The position numbers and the translations under genes were made by a program. Below, piece by piece: positions 56,246 to 64,000 of a stretch of DNA of 64,000 nucleotides. Origin of the DNA: Hyphomicrobiales bacterium (GTDB lineage: Bacteria > Pseudomonadota > Alphaproteobacteria > Rhizobiales > Rhizobiaceae). Position 1 is the first letter of the stretch. Each line of letters starts with the position of its first letter. The stretch is taken from NCBI GenBank assembly GCA_900469965.1, contig UBZP01000020.1:62001-126000 (forward strand). Direction: 5' to 3'. Under the pieces are notes generated by a model. The model saw nothing but the letters and a program-made list of their open reading frames with translations. It did not search any database and was not told the origin of the DNA.

Positions 56246-56556
56246 CCGGGCACGATCCGGTGCGGCCGGACGTTCGCCTGTCGGCCGACCGGACCGCCCT
56301 GCCCCGGCAGCCGTCGCGGCCGCGATTCCTCGCAATTCGGTAAACCGCACCGATCGCTCCGCACACCTGACCCCATGCGTTGGCATAGGCCGACAGACAC
56401 CCCGGTAGAATGGTCCGCGGCCGCCATCAGGCGCATTCTTCCGGCCGAGGGACCGCAACGGGACCGGTCGGCCAAGACCGCTGCGCCGGTGCGATGCCCG
56501 TTGCCGTCGCGCCTCGGGGCGGGGCGCGATTTTCGATCTCTCTGGAGAATGTGGCG
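56246..56556. other. Intergenic region, no gene seen
   Basis: 311 bp between the Rrf2 and cupin genes. Open frames exist in several phases but none has a convincing start or motif. Confidence 0.35.
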
Positions 56557-56973
56557 ATGCTCAGGATAGCAAGCCGGACGATGGCCATTGCCCTCGCGCT
56601 CGTCGCAGGTGCTGTGGCCCAGGACGCCGCCGACGAGGAGGCCACGGTGACGCTCGTCTACGACCAGGTGTTGCCGAACGTGCCGGGAAAGAGCATGCGC
56701 AGCGTGCTCGTCGAATACGCCCCCGGCGGAAAGTCGCCGGCCCACACCCATCCGCAATCGGCGTTCATCTATGCCACGGTCCTGGAAGGGGCCATCCGGA
56801 GCGGCGTCAACGACGGGCCGGTGAAGACCTACAAGGCCGGCGAGAGCTGGTCCGAATTTCCCGGCGACCGGCACAGCGTCAGCGAGAACGCGAGCGCCAC
56901 CGAGCCGGCGCGCCTGCTTGCGGTCTTCGTCCTCGACACGAGCGAGACCGAACTGGCGACCTACAAGGACTGA
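56557..56973 (+). CDS. Secreted cupin-domain protein
   Basis: A 138-residue small protein with a signal peptide (MAIALALVAGAVAQ, about residues 9-22) and one cupin barrel: motif 1 PAHTHPQSAFIYATVLEG (about 60-77) and motif 2 FPGDRHSVSEN (about 101-111), which together supply three His and a Glu-like ligand set for a metal. Function is unknown; periplasmic metal-binding cupins can be sensors or enzymes. GGAG lies 9 bp before the ATG. Confidence 0.8.
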   Translation: MLRIASRTMAIALALVAGAVAQDAADEEATVTLVYDQVLPNVPGKSMRSVLVEYAPGGKSPAHTHPQSAFIYATVLEGAIRSGVNDGPVKTYKAGESWSEFPGDRHSVSENASATEPARLLAVFVLDTSETELATYKD

Positions 56974-57047
56974 TCCCGCACGCGATCGGGGCCGGATACC
57001 GGGCGCCGATCGCACCTTTTCGAAATCTGCCTGGACTGGAGCAAACG

Positions 57048-57485
57048 ATGCGCATCGAAGACCTGAACGCAAAGACAACGGATCGTCTGATGGTCATCGA
57101 TTTGCATTCGACCCTGCAGGCCGCCGCCCGCGCCCTCTCCGAGCCGCGCATGGGCCTGGCGATCGTCTCCGACACGCGGGGACGGGCGATGGGCGTTCTC
57201 AGCAAGTCGGACATCATCCGCCACATTGCCCTGGAACGGTCCGCGAGCGTTTCGGCCGTGGACATCATGAGCCGCGACATCATCGCCTGCCAGCCGGACG
57301 ACGACCTTCAACAGGTGTGGCGCACGATGGCGCAGCGCAGCCTGCAGAACATGCCGGTTCTCGGCAGCCGGTCCGAGCCGCTCGGCGTGCTCGCCTTCGA
57401 CGACGCCACCAAGGCCCTCTACGAGCAGGAGGCGTTGGAGGAACAGATCCTCGTCGGCTACATCGCCGGGATCGGCTACCGCTGA
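57048..57485 (+). CDS. CBS-domain-pair protein
   Basis: A 145-residue protein consisting of two CBS motifs (about residues 8-60 and 70-130), with MGLAIVSDTRGRAMGVLSKSDI as the first core (cited in part) and VSAVDIMSRDIIACQPDD starting the second. CBS pairs bind adenosyl ligands and regulate partners. It lies 74 bp after the cupin and 168 bp before the MscS gene on the same strand, so it may be part of one stress-related unit. Confidence 0.85.
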   Translation: MRIEDLNAKTTDRLMVIDLHSTLQAAARALSEPRMGLAIVSDTRGRAMGVLSKSDIIRHIALERSASVSAVDIMSRDIIACQPDDDLQQVWRTMAQRSLQNMPVLGSRSEPLGVLAFDDATKALYEQEALEEQILVGYIAGIGYR

Positions 57486-57653
57486 CAGGCCACTAACCGG
57501 TCACTGACCCGGCCCCTGACCGGCAGCCCTTGAGCGGATGTGCCGCCGCGGCCGGCAAGGCACCGTTCGAACGCCAAACCCGCGCACGACTGCCCGCCTG
57601 GTGCGGGCGTCGGCGCCTGTCCCCTTCATCAGGCTTGGAAAGCACCGGTTGCC

Positions 57654-59099
57654 ATGCGCGATCTCCTCCTCTCCCCCCTCGTGCAGATCGTGCTTCTGGG
57701 GATGGCCGGCATCATCACCTGGCACCTGCAGGGTCGTGGCCGCCCGACCGCGCGACTGGTGACGCAGATCGCGTTCTTTGTCGCCATGACGGCGGTGCTG
57801 GTGGCCAACGACATCGCGCCGACGCAATATCAGCCGGTCAACAGCGGCAGCGACTACCTGCTGGCCACGGCCAAGCTGCTCTGGTGGATGCACCTCTCCT
57901 GGGCGACGATCGGCTTCGTCCGCATCTACGTCGTCCTTGACGGCCGGCCGCGCGAAGCGCGGATGCTCCAGGACCTGATCGTGGCCGCCGTCTATCTCGG
58001 CGTCACGCTGTCGATCCTCGCCTATGTCTTCGGCATCGCCATCGGCACGCTGGTGGCAACCTCGGGCATCATCGCGATCATCCTGGGCCTGGCGCTCCAG
58101 AGCACGTTGAACGATCTCTTCTCCGGCCTCGCCCTGACGCTCGGACGGCCCTACGGAATCGGCGACTGGATCCTGCTGTCGGACGGCACCGAGGGCCGCG
58201 TCGTCGAAAACACCTGGCGCTCCACCCACATCCTGACCTCGGCCAACAACGTCGTGGTCCTGCCGAACAGCTACCTGGCGAAGATCGGGCTCACCAATGT
58301 CAGCCGCCCCGATGAGTCCCATCAGGTGATGCTGCCGCTGCGCATCCGGCCGACCCACAGCCCCGGTTTCGTGCTCGAAGCCCTGCGCAAGGCGATGCTC
58401 GCCTCCAACCGGACCGATCGCGATCACCCGCCGGTGGTCGTCCTGAAGCGCATGGACGCCCTGGCGCTGGACATCGACCTGCTGTTCCACGTCGCCCACA
58501 ACGCCGAGCGGGTCGCGGCCAGGAACGAGATCGCCGACCTGGTCTATCGGCAGTGCCAGGCGATGGGGATCGCCCTCGCCCTGCCGGAGACGGCGACCGT
58601 TCTCGTCAATGACGCCACCGCCGCCCCGCCTGCGCCACAGACGGCGGAGGACCTCTTGCAATCCAGCCCGGCCTTCGAGCACCTTGAACGAAGCGGGATC
58701 GAGACGATCGCCCGCGGCGCGCGCCTGCGCCGCTTCGAGGCAGGCGATCCCCTGCCGCTCGGCGGGGCGCCCGCGCTGATGATCGTCCGCTCCGGCGCCG
58801 TCGCCGGTCTGCAGGGGGAGAGCGAGGGGGTGCGGCTCGGTTCGGGCGAGCTTCTCGGACGCCTCGGCGACGCCGATGAACCGCTGGACTTCAAGGCGCT
58901 GACCGAGGTCGAGACCTTCGAGATCGACCGGCAGGCGCTGGAAACCGCCCTCGGCGACCGGCCCGCCCTTCGCGCCACGCTCGTCAATCACATCGCCTGG
59001 CCGACCCATCCGGCCAAGGCGGAGAGCCACCTGGAGCACAACGGCAAGAGCCCCTCGGCATTCCTCCGCACGATCCAGCACCGGTTTCGAAGGCGATAG
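57654..59099 (+). CDS. MscS-type mechanosensitive channel with C-terminal cyclic-nucleotide-binding-like domain
   Basis: A 481-residue protein. The N-terminal part has about four to five hydrophobic helices; the pore helix is the Gly/Ala-rich TLVATSGIIAIILGLALQST (about 140-159), followed by the MscS beta domain (PYGIGDWILLSDGTEGRVVENTWRST, cited in part). Residues about 340-440 resemble a cNMP-binding beta-roll (RRFEAGDPLPLGGAPALMIVRSGAVAG). Channels of this plan (MscCG-like or bCNG) may be gated by tension and/or nucleotide. No strong ribosome-binding site is visible near the ATG at 57654. Confidence 0.82.
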   Translation: MRDLLLSPLVQIVLLGMAGIITWHLQGRGRPTARLVTQIAFFVAMTAVLVANDIAPTQYQPVNSGSDYLLATAKLLWWMHLSWATIGFVRIYVVLDGRPREARMLQDLIVAAVYLGVTLSILAYVFGIAIGTLVATSGIIAIILGLALQSTLNDLFSGLALTLGRPYGIGDWILLSDGTEGRVVENTWRSTHILTSANNVVVLPNSYLAKIGLTNVSRPDESHQVMLPLRIRPTHSPGFVLEALRKAMLASNRTDRDHPPVVVLKRMDALALDIDLLFHVAHNAERVAARNEIADLVYRQCQAMGIALALPETATVLVNDATAAPPAPQTAEDLLQSSPAFEHLERSGIETIARGARLRRFEAGDPLPLGGAPALMIVRSGAVAGLQGESEGVRLGSGELLGRLGDADEPLDFKALTEVETFEIDRQALETALGDRPALRATLVNHIAWPTHPAKAESHLEHNGKSPSAFLRTIQHRFRRR

Positions 59100-59135
59100 C
59101 TGCGGCGGGGAGCCGCCACGGCCGCGCCGCCATCC

Positions 59136-60149
59136 TCAGCGCATCTGCTCCGGAGAGGCCGCGCGCAGCCGGGCCGGCGCCACCGGATAGAGGCGGTTCC
59201 AGGCCCGGCGAAACTGGCGCGCGGACGAAAAGCCCGCACGTTCGGCAACGCTCTCCATGTCGAGCTGCGAGCCGATCACCAGTTCCCGGGCAACGGCAAG
59301 GCGCATCCGGTTGACGTAGTCGACGACGCTCATCTGGACATGCTCGTTGAACAGCCGCGAGAGATTGCGGGGGCTGGTGGCGGCCACCTTCGCCAGGGTC
59401 TCGACCGACCAGTCGCCGGCAGGCGCGGCGGTGACGGCGTCCTGGGCCCGGTGAATGGCCGGATGAATATGGTTGCGCCCCTCCAGCCAGGGCGAGAGCT
59501 GCGGATCGGCGCCGGCCCGCCTGAGATAGACGACGAGGTTGCGGGCGACGGCAAGCGCCGTCGCATGGCCGGCCTCCCGCGCCACGATCGCCAGCATCAG
59601 GTCGATCCCGGCGGTGACCCCGGCGCTGGTCAGCCGGTCGCGATCCTCGACGAACAGCCGGTTGTCCCGCACCCGCGCCGTCGGCGCCAGGCGGACGAGC
59701 GTGTCGAGCAGGCTGTGGTGCGTCGTGCATTCATGGCCCTCGAGCAGCCCCGCGCGGGCGATGAGAAGCGCGCCGGAGCAGATCGTCACGAGACGCATTC
59801 CGGGCCGGATCGCGCGCTTCAGCCAGCGGACGATCTCGGCCTCCAGCACGGCATCGCCAGGCCGCGTGTCCGCCTCGGAGCCGAGCGGCTCGTCGACGGC
59901 GCCGGAGACGACGACGAGCGCGTCGTCCGGCAGTTCGGCCGGCAGCGGCCGGATGCCCGAGATCCCGAGACCGACCGACGCCGTCACCGTGTCGGACGGC
60001 CCGACATAGGTGACGGAAAAGCGGACGGCCGCTTGCTCGATATTGGCCCGTCGCAGGACCTCCATGGGACCGGCGACGTCCAGAAGCAGGACGCGCGGCG
60101 GCACGACGAGAAAGACGGGAACCTGCCGTGTCGCCGCGCCCTTGCTCAT
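59136..60149 (-). CDS. GlxA-family AraC-type transcriptional regulator
   Basis: A 337-residue regulator with an N-terminal DJ-1/PfpI-type domain (PPRVLLLDVAGPMEVLRRAN; VTICSGALLIARAGLL with the elbow Cys; THHSLLD) and a C-terminal AraC HTH pair (SPRNLSRLFNEHV and DMESVAERAGFSSARQFRRAW). Its ATG overlaps the TGA of the upstream isochorismatase gene (ATGA), so the two are translationally coupled. GlxA-type proteins sense small metabolites; the ligand is unknown. Confidence 0.9.
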   Translation of the reverse strand: MSKGAATRQVPVFLVVPPRVLLLDVAGPMEVLRRANIEQAAVRFSVTYVGPSDTVTASVGLGISGIRPLPAELPDDALVVVSGAVDEPLGSEADTRPGDAVLEAEIVRWLKRAIRPGMRLVTICSGALLIARAGLLEGHECTTHHSLLDTLVRLAPTARVRDNRLFVEDRDRLTSAGVTAGIDLMLAIVAREAGHATALAVARNLVVYLRRAGADPQLSPWLEGRNHIHPAIHRAQDAVTAAPAGDWSVETLAKVAATSPRNLSRLFNEHVQMSVVDYVNRMRLAVARELVIGSQLDMESVAERAGFSSARQFRRAWNRLYPVAPARLRAASPEQMR

Positions 60150-60709
60150 GCTGCGGCCGCTCTCGCTTCGCCGGCGAGCGCCTCTTCCACGCTCACGATG
60201 CGGGCGAACCGCCCGGCGAGCACCAGTTCGGTCCGCGCGCGGATCTCGGCGGCGCTCCATTCCCGCCCCGACCGGTCGACCATCGGGAAGGTCAGGGTCG
60301 CCTCGCTGACGAAGTCCACCGCATAGCCGAGGTCGGAGGCATGCCGCGTCGTCGTCTCGCAGCACTGCTCCGTGCGGATGCCCGAAACGATGACGCGCCG
60401 GACGCCGTGCCGGGTCAGCCAGACGTCCAGCCCGCTGCCGACGAGCGCGCTGTGGCGACGCTTGCGGAACACCGCGTCCGGCGCGATCTTCAGCGGCGCG
60501 ATCGCCTTGACCAGGCCGGAGGCCTCGCCGAAGACCCCGGTATCCTCGACATGGAAAATCTGGACGACGGGGATCCCGGCCGCCTTTGCCCCGTCGATGA
60601 GGGCCTGCTGCCTTGCGATATAGGGCGCGAATTCGTCGTCCCTGAAATAGTCGCGATGACGGAACGATTCCTGCGCGTCGATGACGAGAAGTGCGGTCTG
60701 ATAGGACAT
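60146..60709 (-). CDS. Isochorismatase-family cysteine hydrolase
   Basis: A 187-residue enzyme of the isochorismatase-like hydrolase family. The catalytic triad is visible: Asp in LLVIDAQESF (about residue 10), Lys in VFRKRRHSAL (about 85-87) and Cys in VSGIRTEQCCETTTRHA (about 115). Possible substrates include nicotinamide, pyrazinamide-like amides or ureido compounds. GGAG lies 8 bp before the ATG. Coupled with the GlxA regulator. Confidence 0.88.
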   Translation of the reverse strand: MSYQTALLVIDAQESFRHRDYFRDDEFAPYIARQQALIDGAKAAGIPVVQIFHVEDTGVFGEASGLVKAIAPLKIAPDAVFRKRRHSALVGSGLDVWLTRHGVRRVIVSGIRTEQCCETTTRHASDLGYAVDFVSEATLTFPMVDRSGREWSAAEIRARTELVLAGRFARIVSVEEALAGEARAAAA

Positions 60710-60962
60710 TTTCTGATCTCCGTAGGTTTCGAGAATCCAAACCTACCCACCGGCAAACAGGTCAGAAAGCATGGCACCGGACAGATTGGGGACATATCAC
60801 GCCAAGGTGGGTGCCGTCGACGGCCCTGCGGCGGTCCCGTGGCTCTCGCCGGCGGCCGCAGGAGAAGGAGGCTGTCGCGCGTCCGCTGTCGCGCCAGTCG
60901 CGGTCACGGCGACCGGCCTTGCCATCGACACGATGCCGCCGAGCGGGGCTAGGCGTCCTCGG

Positions 60963-60990
60963 TTGACATATGGGGGGCAGCCCATAAGCT
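60963..60990 (+). promoter_or_regulatory. Candidate sigma-70 promoter upstream of the solute-binding protein
   Basis: TTGACA (60963-60968), a 16-bp spacer and TAAGCT (60985-60990), 48 bp before the ATG. The -35 is perfect, the -10 weak. The rest of the 60710-61037 divergent gap holds nothing further that I can assign. Confidence 0.4.
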
Positions 60991-61037
60991 GCGCGCAGGC
61001 TTTTGAGATCGACACCGTTCTTGCGGAGATTGGGATC

Positions 61038-61934
61038 ATGCAGATGCCCCGCCGTATGGCCAAGCGCATGACACGGCTTCTGCTGGTCGGCCTCGCCCTT
61101 TGCCTCACGCCTTTCGCGGCCGCCGCCGCAACGCTCGACACGATTGCCGCCCGCGGAGCCGTGCGCATCGGCTATATCGCCGACCAGGCGCCCTTTTCCT
61201 CCGGCCGGCCGGGAGCCGAACCGGTGGGATATGCCATCGACCTGTGCGGCAGGATCGCCGACGAGATCGAGCATCAGTTTCCGCAGCTGAGACGCGACTA
61301 TGTCGAGACGACGCTCGCCAACGGCTTCGACGCCGTCAAGAATGAAGAGATCGATTTGCTTTGCGGGTCCATCACCGTCAACTTGAACAGGCGGGAAACC
61401 GTCGATTTCTCCCAGCCGATCTTCCTCACCGGGGCGAGCGCGCTCTTGCGCAAGGATTCGCCCGACTACCTGCAGACGCTCTTTCTCGACGGCCCCGCCG
61501 TTCACGCCGTCAGCGAGCGCGTGGCGACGAACGTCATCGGCATGCGCGCGAACACGACCACGGCAGCGGCGCTTCGCGAGGCGCTTGCAATCCAGGAATC
61601 GAAGACGCGGCTTGCCGATTTCGCCACGCACGAGGACGGCCTCAAGGCGCTGGAGGACCGCAAGATCGATGCCTACATCGCCGACCAGGTGCTGCTCATC
61701 AGCCTGGCCAAGCGGGCGCGCGATCCGGCCGCGCTCGAGGTCGGTGACCGCATGTTCACGCATGAACCCTATGCCATCGCCCTGCGACGCGACGACGCCG
61801 ACTTCCGCCTGCTGGCGGACCGCGCGCTGACGGATTTCTACCTGTCGGACGATTTCCTGCCGCTGCTGGAGAGCTACTTCGGCGCCGAAGCGCCGATGCT
61901 GCACACGCAAATCATCATGCAGCATGTGCCTTAG
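61038..61934 (+). CDS. Amino-acid-type ABC transporter substrate-binding protein
   Basis: A 298-residue periplasmic protein of the type 2 SBP_bac_3 family. The signal peptide MTRLLLVGLALCLTPFAAAAA covers about residues 11-30. The mature protein has AVRIGYIADQAPFSS, GYAIDLCGRIADEI and LLCGSITVNLNRRETVDFS, typical of polar amino-acid binders. There is no adjacent permease or ATPase, so it is an orphan component. ATG 61038 follows GGAG. Confidence 0.85.
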   Translation: MQMPRRMAKRMTRLLLVGLALCLTPFAAAAATLDTIAARGAVRIGYIADQAPFSSGRPGAEPVGYAIDLCGRIADEIEHQFPQLRRDYVETTLANGFDAVKNEEIDLLCGSITVNLNRRETVDFSQPIFLTGASALLRKDSPDYLQTLFLDGPAVHAVSERVATNVIGMRANTTTAAALREALAIQESKTRLADFATHEDGLKALEDRKIDAYIADQVLLISLAKRARDPAALEVGDRMFTHEPYAIALRRDDADFRLLADRALTDFYLSDDFLPLLESYFGAEAPMLHTQIIMQHVP

Positions 61935-62163
61935 GTCGCCTGCGGCGGGCGGGAGCTGGTTTGCCGGAATTTCGCGTCCGGCTAGACAGGTACGTTTGGG
62001 GGCAGATGCCATAGCCGCCTTTCTTGGGCTCACCCGCCGGCAGGTCTATGACATGACCGCTCGCCAGATTATGCCATCGTTCAAAATCGGAAAGACAGTT
62101 GCCGCACGCAAGTCGACCCTTCGGGCGTGGATCGAACAGCTTGAGCGCCGCGCGCCGACTTGA
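61924..62163 (+). CDS. Excisionase-like (MerR/HTH_17-type) small DNA-binding protein
   Basis: A frame of 79 residues whose recognisable part is LGADAIAAFLGLTRRQVYDM, MPSFKIGKTVAARKSTLRAWIEQL. This is the small winged-helix of excisionase/AlpA/HTH_17 proteins, with the 'wing' Arg-Lys and WIEQL ending. The first ATG (61924) overlaps the previous gene, and the region before LGADA is unrelated, so the true start could be a TTG near 61995 or the gene is truncated. Such proteins accompany mobile elements, and the tRNA-Met nearby fits that. Confidence 0.65.
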   Translation: MCLRSPAAGGSWFAGISRPARQVRLGADAIAAFLGLTRRQVYDMTARQIMPSFKIGKTVAARKSTLRAWIEQLERRAPT

Positions 62164-62252
62164 CTCGTGCGTGTAGCGTGTCACCTTTCGCGCGGAGGGC
62201 GCTGTAATTTTATGGAACAATATGGCTGTTGCGCCTACGTCGTGAGGACAGC

Positions 62253-62915
62253 ATGAAGTGCCCGCATTGTGGTGTGGAAGCCCATTTTCATTTTGTTGTA
62301 GAGCAGTTTACTTATGGGCGCGGTAGAGCATTACCATATCAGTATCGTTCCGCGTTCTGTCCTTCCCCAAAATGTAAAAAACTGGTTATCCAGTACAAGT
62401 ATCAAAGCGCATTCGCCAGCGATGACGACGAATCTTGGATTTTTCTAATACCGTCGGCCCCATCACGGGGGACAATACCTGCTGAAGTTCCATCTCCGAT
62501 CGCTGACGACTACCAAGAGGCGTGCAATGTTTTGGCAATCAGCCCAAAAGCTTCCGCTGCACTTTCTCGCCGCTGCCTGCAGGCAATCTTGCGATCGAAC
62601 GGCTATAAGGCGAAGGACTTAGCAAAAGAGATCGAGTTGCTACTGAATGAGCCTGAGACGTCGAAAGCGATCCCGGCCGATTTGCGTTCTATCGTTGATG
62701 CAATTCGCCATTTTGGAAATTTTTCCGCACACCCAGTCAACGACGTCACAACGCTTCAGGTGATTGACGTTGAACCTCACGAAGCGGAGTGGTGCTTGGA
62801 AGTACTCGAGGAGTGCTTTCAACACTTCTATGTTCGCCCAGCGCAAGCTGCGGCGCGGAAAGCCGCGCTTGACGCAAAGCTGGCGTTGGCTGGCAAGCCT
62901 GCCTCTAAAGGTTGA
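62253..62915 (+). CDS. DUF4145-domain protein with N-terminal zinc finger
   Basis: A 220-residue protein. The N-terminal CPHCG at residues 3-7 and a later CPSPKC form a likely zinc ribbon; the DUF4145 helical part follows (SRRCLQAILRSNGYKAKDLAKEI and VDAIRHFGNFSAHP). DUF4145 proteins of unknown function often lie near restriction or other defence genes. Composition is AT-richer than the main chromosome genes. ATG 62253 chosen as the start before the CxxC; the upstream frame adds 8 residues. Confidence 0.8.
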   Translation: MKCPHCGVEAHFHFVVEQFTYGRGRALPYQYRSAFCPSPKCKKLVIQYKYQSAFASDDDESWIFLIPSAPSRGTIPAEVPSPIADDYQEACNVLAISPKASAALSRRCLQAILRSNGYKAKDLAKEIELLLNEPETSKAIPADLRSIVDAIRHFGNFSAHPVNDVTTLQVIDVEPHEAEWCLEVLEECFQHFYVRPAQAAARKAALDAKLALAGKPASKG

Positions 62916-62957
62916 TTCTAACAGCAAACGGTGCGCCGAAGATTTACGGAGAATGTC

Positions 62958-63303
62958 GTGACTGAGTGGACCCTTGGATCCTTGCGTGAGAAAAGTCTCG
63001 AGGAACTGGCCCTCATTGGTGGCTACAACAAGCGCTGCAAAGCCGGTAGCTGAGTTTTATTCCGCAGAGCTCGCAAGGCGAGCCGCACTAGCAACGATCA
63101 AGGCTGCGCAAGCAACGCAGGATACCGCGAAGTGGACGAAGTATTCAGCGATCACTATCGCCTTAACCTTTGTCGCTACGTCGGTCAGCATCATCCATGA
63201 GGTTTCGAGAAGTTGTTTCCAGCATCATCGTCCACCCAAGAAAGCCGGGGGAGGATTATCGCTACGAAATCAACGGTTGGCTTGCCGCTGTGGCCGGACC
63301 TGA
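62958..63303 (+). pseudogene. Probable frameshifted small membrane protein
   Basis: A GTG start at 62958 gives 31 residues (VTEWTLGSLREKS... to a stop at about 63053), while the next phase carries the continuation EFYSAELARRAALATIKAAQA and a membrane helix KYSAITIALTFVATSVSIIHE. Joined, they would form a small protein with one TM segment; as read they are out of frame. A GTG at 63019 could also start the second part alone. A sequencing error is possible. Confidence 0.45.
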
Positions 63304-63320
63304 ATTGTCGGCTGTTCTAA

Positions 63321-63397
63321 TGGTAGCGGAGGAGGGATTCGAACCCCCGACACAAGGATTATGATTCCTCTGCTCTAACCTACTGAGCTACTCCGCC
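63321..63397 (-). tRNA. tRNA-Met (CAT anticodon), elongator type
   Basis: 77 bases on the minus strand. The acceptor stem GGCGGAG pairs with CTCCGCT; the D arm, anticodon stem GAGGA/TCCTT with loop ATCATAA (anticodon CAT), variable loop and T arm GGGGG-TTCGAAT-CCCTC are complete, and CCA is encoded. The overall sequence resembles alphaproteobacterial elongator tRNA-Met rather than initiator (which starts CGCGGGG). Confidence 0.95.
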
Positions 63398-63403
63398 GCC
63401 GGG

Positions 63404-63436
63404 CGAAACGGAAACGGCGCTTGCGTTTTCCGTTCG
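63404..63436 (-). terminator. Possible terminator between mnmA and tRNA-Met
   Basis: On the minus strand CGGAAAACG and CGTTTCCG form a hairpin with one bulged A, followed by TTTCG. It could end mnmA before the tRNA gene. Confidence 0.35.
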
Positions 63437-63531
63437 GGACGGGCGGCTTATAGGGTGCCCGTCCCCAAGGTGTCAAGCGCCGTTTCCGGCAAAAGTGCGC
63501 GCCTGTGCAACGGCCTGTGAATTGGGCTGTT

Positions 63532-64000
63532 TCAGGCTGCGACCGGCGTGGACAGGATGCGCTGCAGCGCCGCTTCCGCAGCGGATTCGCGCTCGGAGCG
63601 GGCGATGAAGCCGCCGCCGTAGACGCGCGCGTCCTCGCCCTCGCCGGAATAGAGCGCGCAGGCCTGGCCGGGGGCGACGCCGGCCTCGCCCTCTGCCAGT
63701 TCCACGTAGAGCCCGCCCTCGTCCTGGCGGAGCATCGCCGGGCGCGGCGGACGGGTCGAGCGCACCTTGGCAAAGCAGGCAAAGCCGCCCGCAGCGACCG
63801 CCGCAAGCTCGCCGTCGCCGAGCCAGTTGACGTCGCGCAGATAGAGCCGCTTCGTCTCCAGCGCCTCCTTCGGGCCGACGATGACCCGGCGCGAGCGCGC
63901 GTCGAGATAGACGACGTAGAGCGGCTCGCCGGTGGCAATGCCGATGCCGCGCCGCTGGCCGATCGTATAGTGCAGGATGCCCTCGTGGCGGCCGAGCACG
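63532..64000 (-). CDS. mnmA: tRNA-specific 2-thiouridylase MnmA (3' part only)
   Basis: The C-terminal about 156 residues of MnmA, which thiolates U34 of tRNAs for Lys, Glu and Gln. [21 protein letters not shown] and VIVGPKEAL are family-specific; the beta-barrel domain follows ([25 protein letters not shown]). The catalytic Cys pair and PP-loop lie beyond the window edge, where the frame is still open. Confidence 0.93.
   Translation of the reverse strand, partial: VLGRHEGILHYTIGQRRGIGIATGEPLYVVYLDARSRRVIVGPKEALETKRLYLRDVNWLGDGELAAVAAGGFACFAKVRSTRPPRPAMLRQDEGGLYVELAEGEAGVAPGQACALYSGEGEDARVYGGGFIARSERESAAEAALQRILSTPVAA

Noticed and set aside
55481-56458. N-terminal extension of the kinase frame to about 1826 residues
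   Set aside because: The added part overlaps the Rrf2 gene and is not protein-like; two GGAG-preceded ATGs give the expected MASE1 start.
61935-63320. attL/attR repeat matching the tRNA-Met 3' end
   Set aside because: No second copy of the tRNA 3' end was found at the left edge of the low-GC stretch, so element borders are not claimed.

Overview
The window is high-GC, densely coded DNA whose gene content points to an alphaproteobacterium of the Hyphomicrobiales (Rhizobiales), most likely Rhizobiaceae-like. The pointers are a fused cysN/cysC, a livHMGF operon carrying a DUF6867 gene, FixL/FixJ-type two-component proteins, two dimethylglycine-dehydrogenase-type oxidoreductases, a NodT-family outer-membrane lipoprotein and an elongator tRNA-Met of alphaproteobacterial type. 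The placement is inferred from gene families and base composition; no ribosomal marker is present.

Layout. 1-5.7 kb: the 3' part of an RND efflux permease, a Crp/Fnr regulator with an Fnr-type box upstream, an internally deleted IS5-type transposase, a small low-GC Cys-rich ORF, a membrane protein with a degenerate GGDEF domain, and a secreted small protein. 6-12.7 kb (minus strand): a 2-hydroxyacid dehydrogenase and a branched-chain amino acid uptake operon transcribed livH-livM-livG-livF-DUF6867-livK. 13-19.5 kb: a dimethylglycine/sarcosine dehydrogenase-like flavoenzyme, then the sulfate-activation genes cysD, cysNC and cysQ. 19.7-29 kb: an ABC-type capsule export locus (kpsE, kpsM, kpsT forward; outer-membrane lipoprotein, kpsC, kpsS reverse) with a DUF2793 phage-tail-type gene in the middle. 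29-34 kb: a second dehydrogenase of the same family with a choline-kinase-like phosphotransferase, divergent from a DeoR regulator. 34-38.5 kb: a quinone/electrophile-detoxification-type cluster (MhqO-like dioxygenase, FMN reductase, an in-frame MhqO-MhqD-like fusion, a short-chain dehydrogenase). 38.6-43 kb: a small protein, an AT-rich non-coding stretch, a NodT-type outer-membrane factor, and a GntR regulator divergent from a fumarylacetoacetate-hydrolase-family enzyme. 43-50.5 kb: a sulfotransferase divergent from a methyltransferase, then small enzymes (GNAT, DUF1810, HD, GST), a FixJ-like regulator, and an SDR/LysR pair. 50.5-62 kb: a single-receiver response regulator and a roughly 1500-residue kinase with seven PAS domains, an Rrf2 regulator, a cupin, a CBS protein, an MscS channel with a cyclic-nucleotide-binding-like tail, a GlxA/isochorismatase pair and a solute-binding protein. 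62-64 kb: a low-GC stretch (excisionase-like HTH, DUF4145 protein, broken membrane-protein gene) against the 3' end of tRNA-Met, then the 3' part of mnmA.

How the parts may work together. CysD/CysNC make APS and PAPS, CysQ removes PAP, and the sulfotransferase at 43.3 kb could use PAPS; with the adjacent capsule exporter this suggests, but does not prove, sulfated surface polysaccharide. The multi-PAS kinase, its single-domain receiver, the nearby FixJ-like regulator, the Rrf2 protein and the Fnr-type regulator make the window rich in redox and energy sensing. No CRISPR array, intact insertion sequence or intact prophage was seen.
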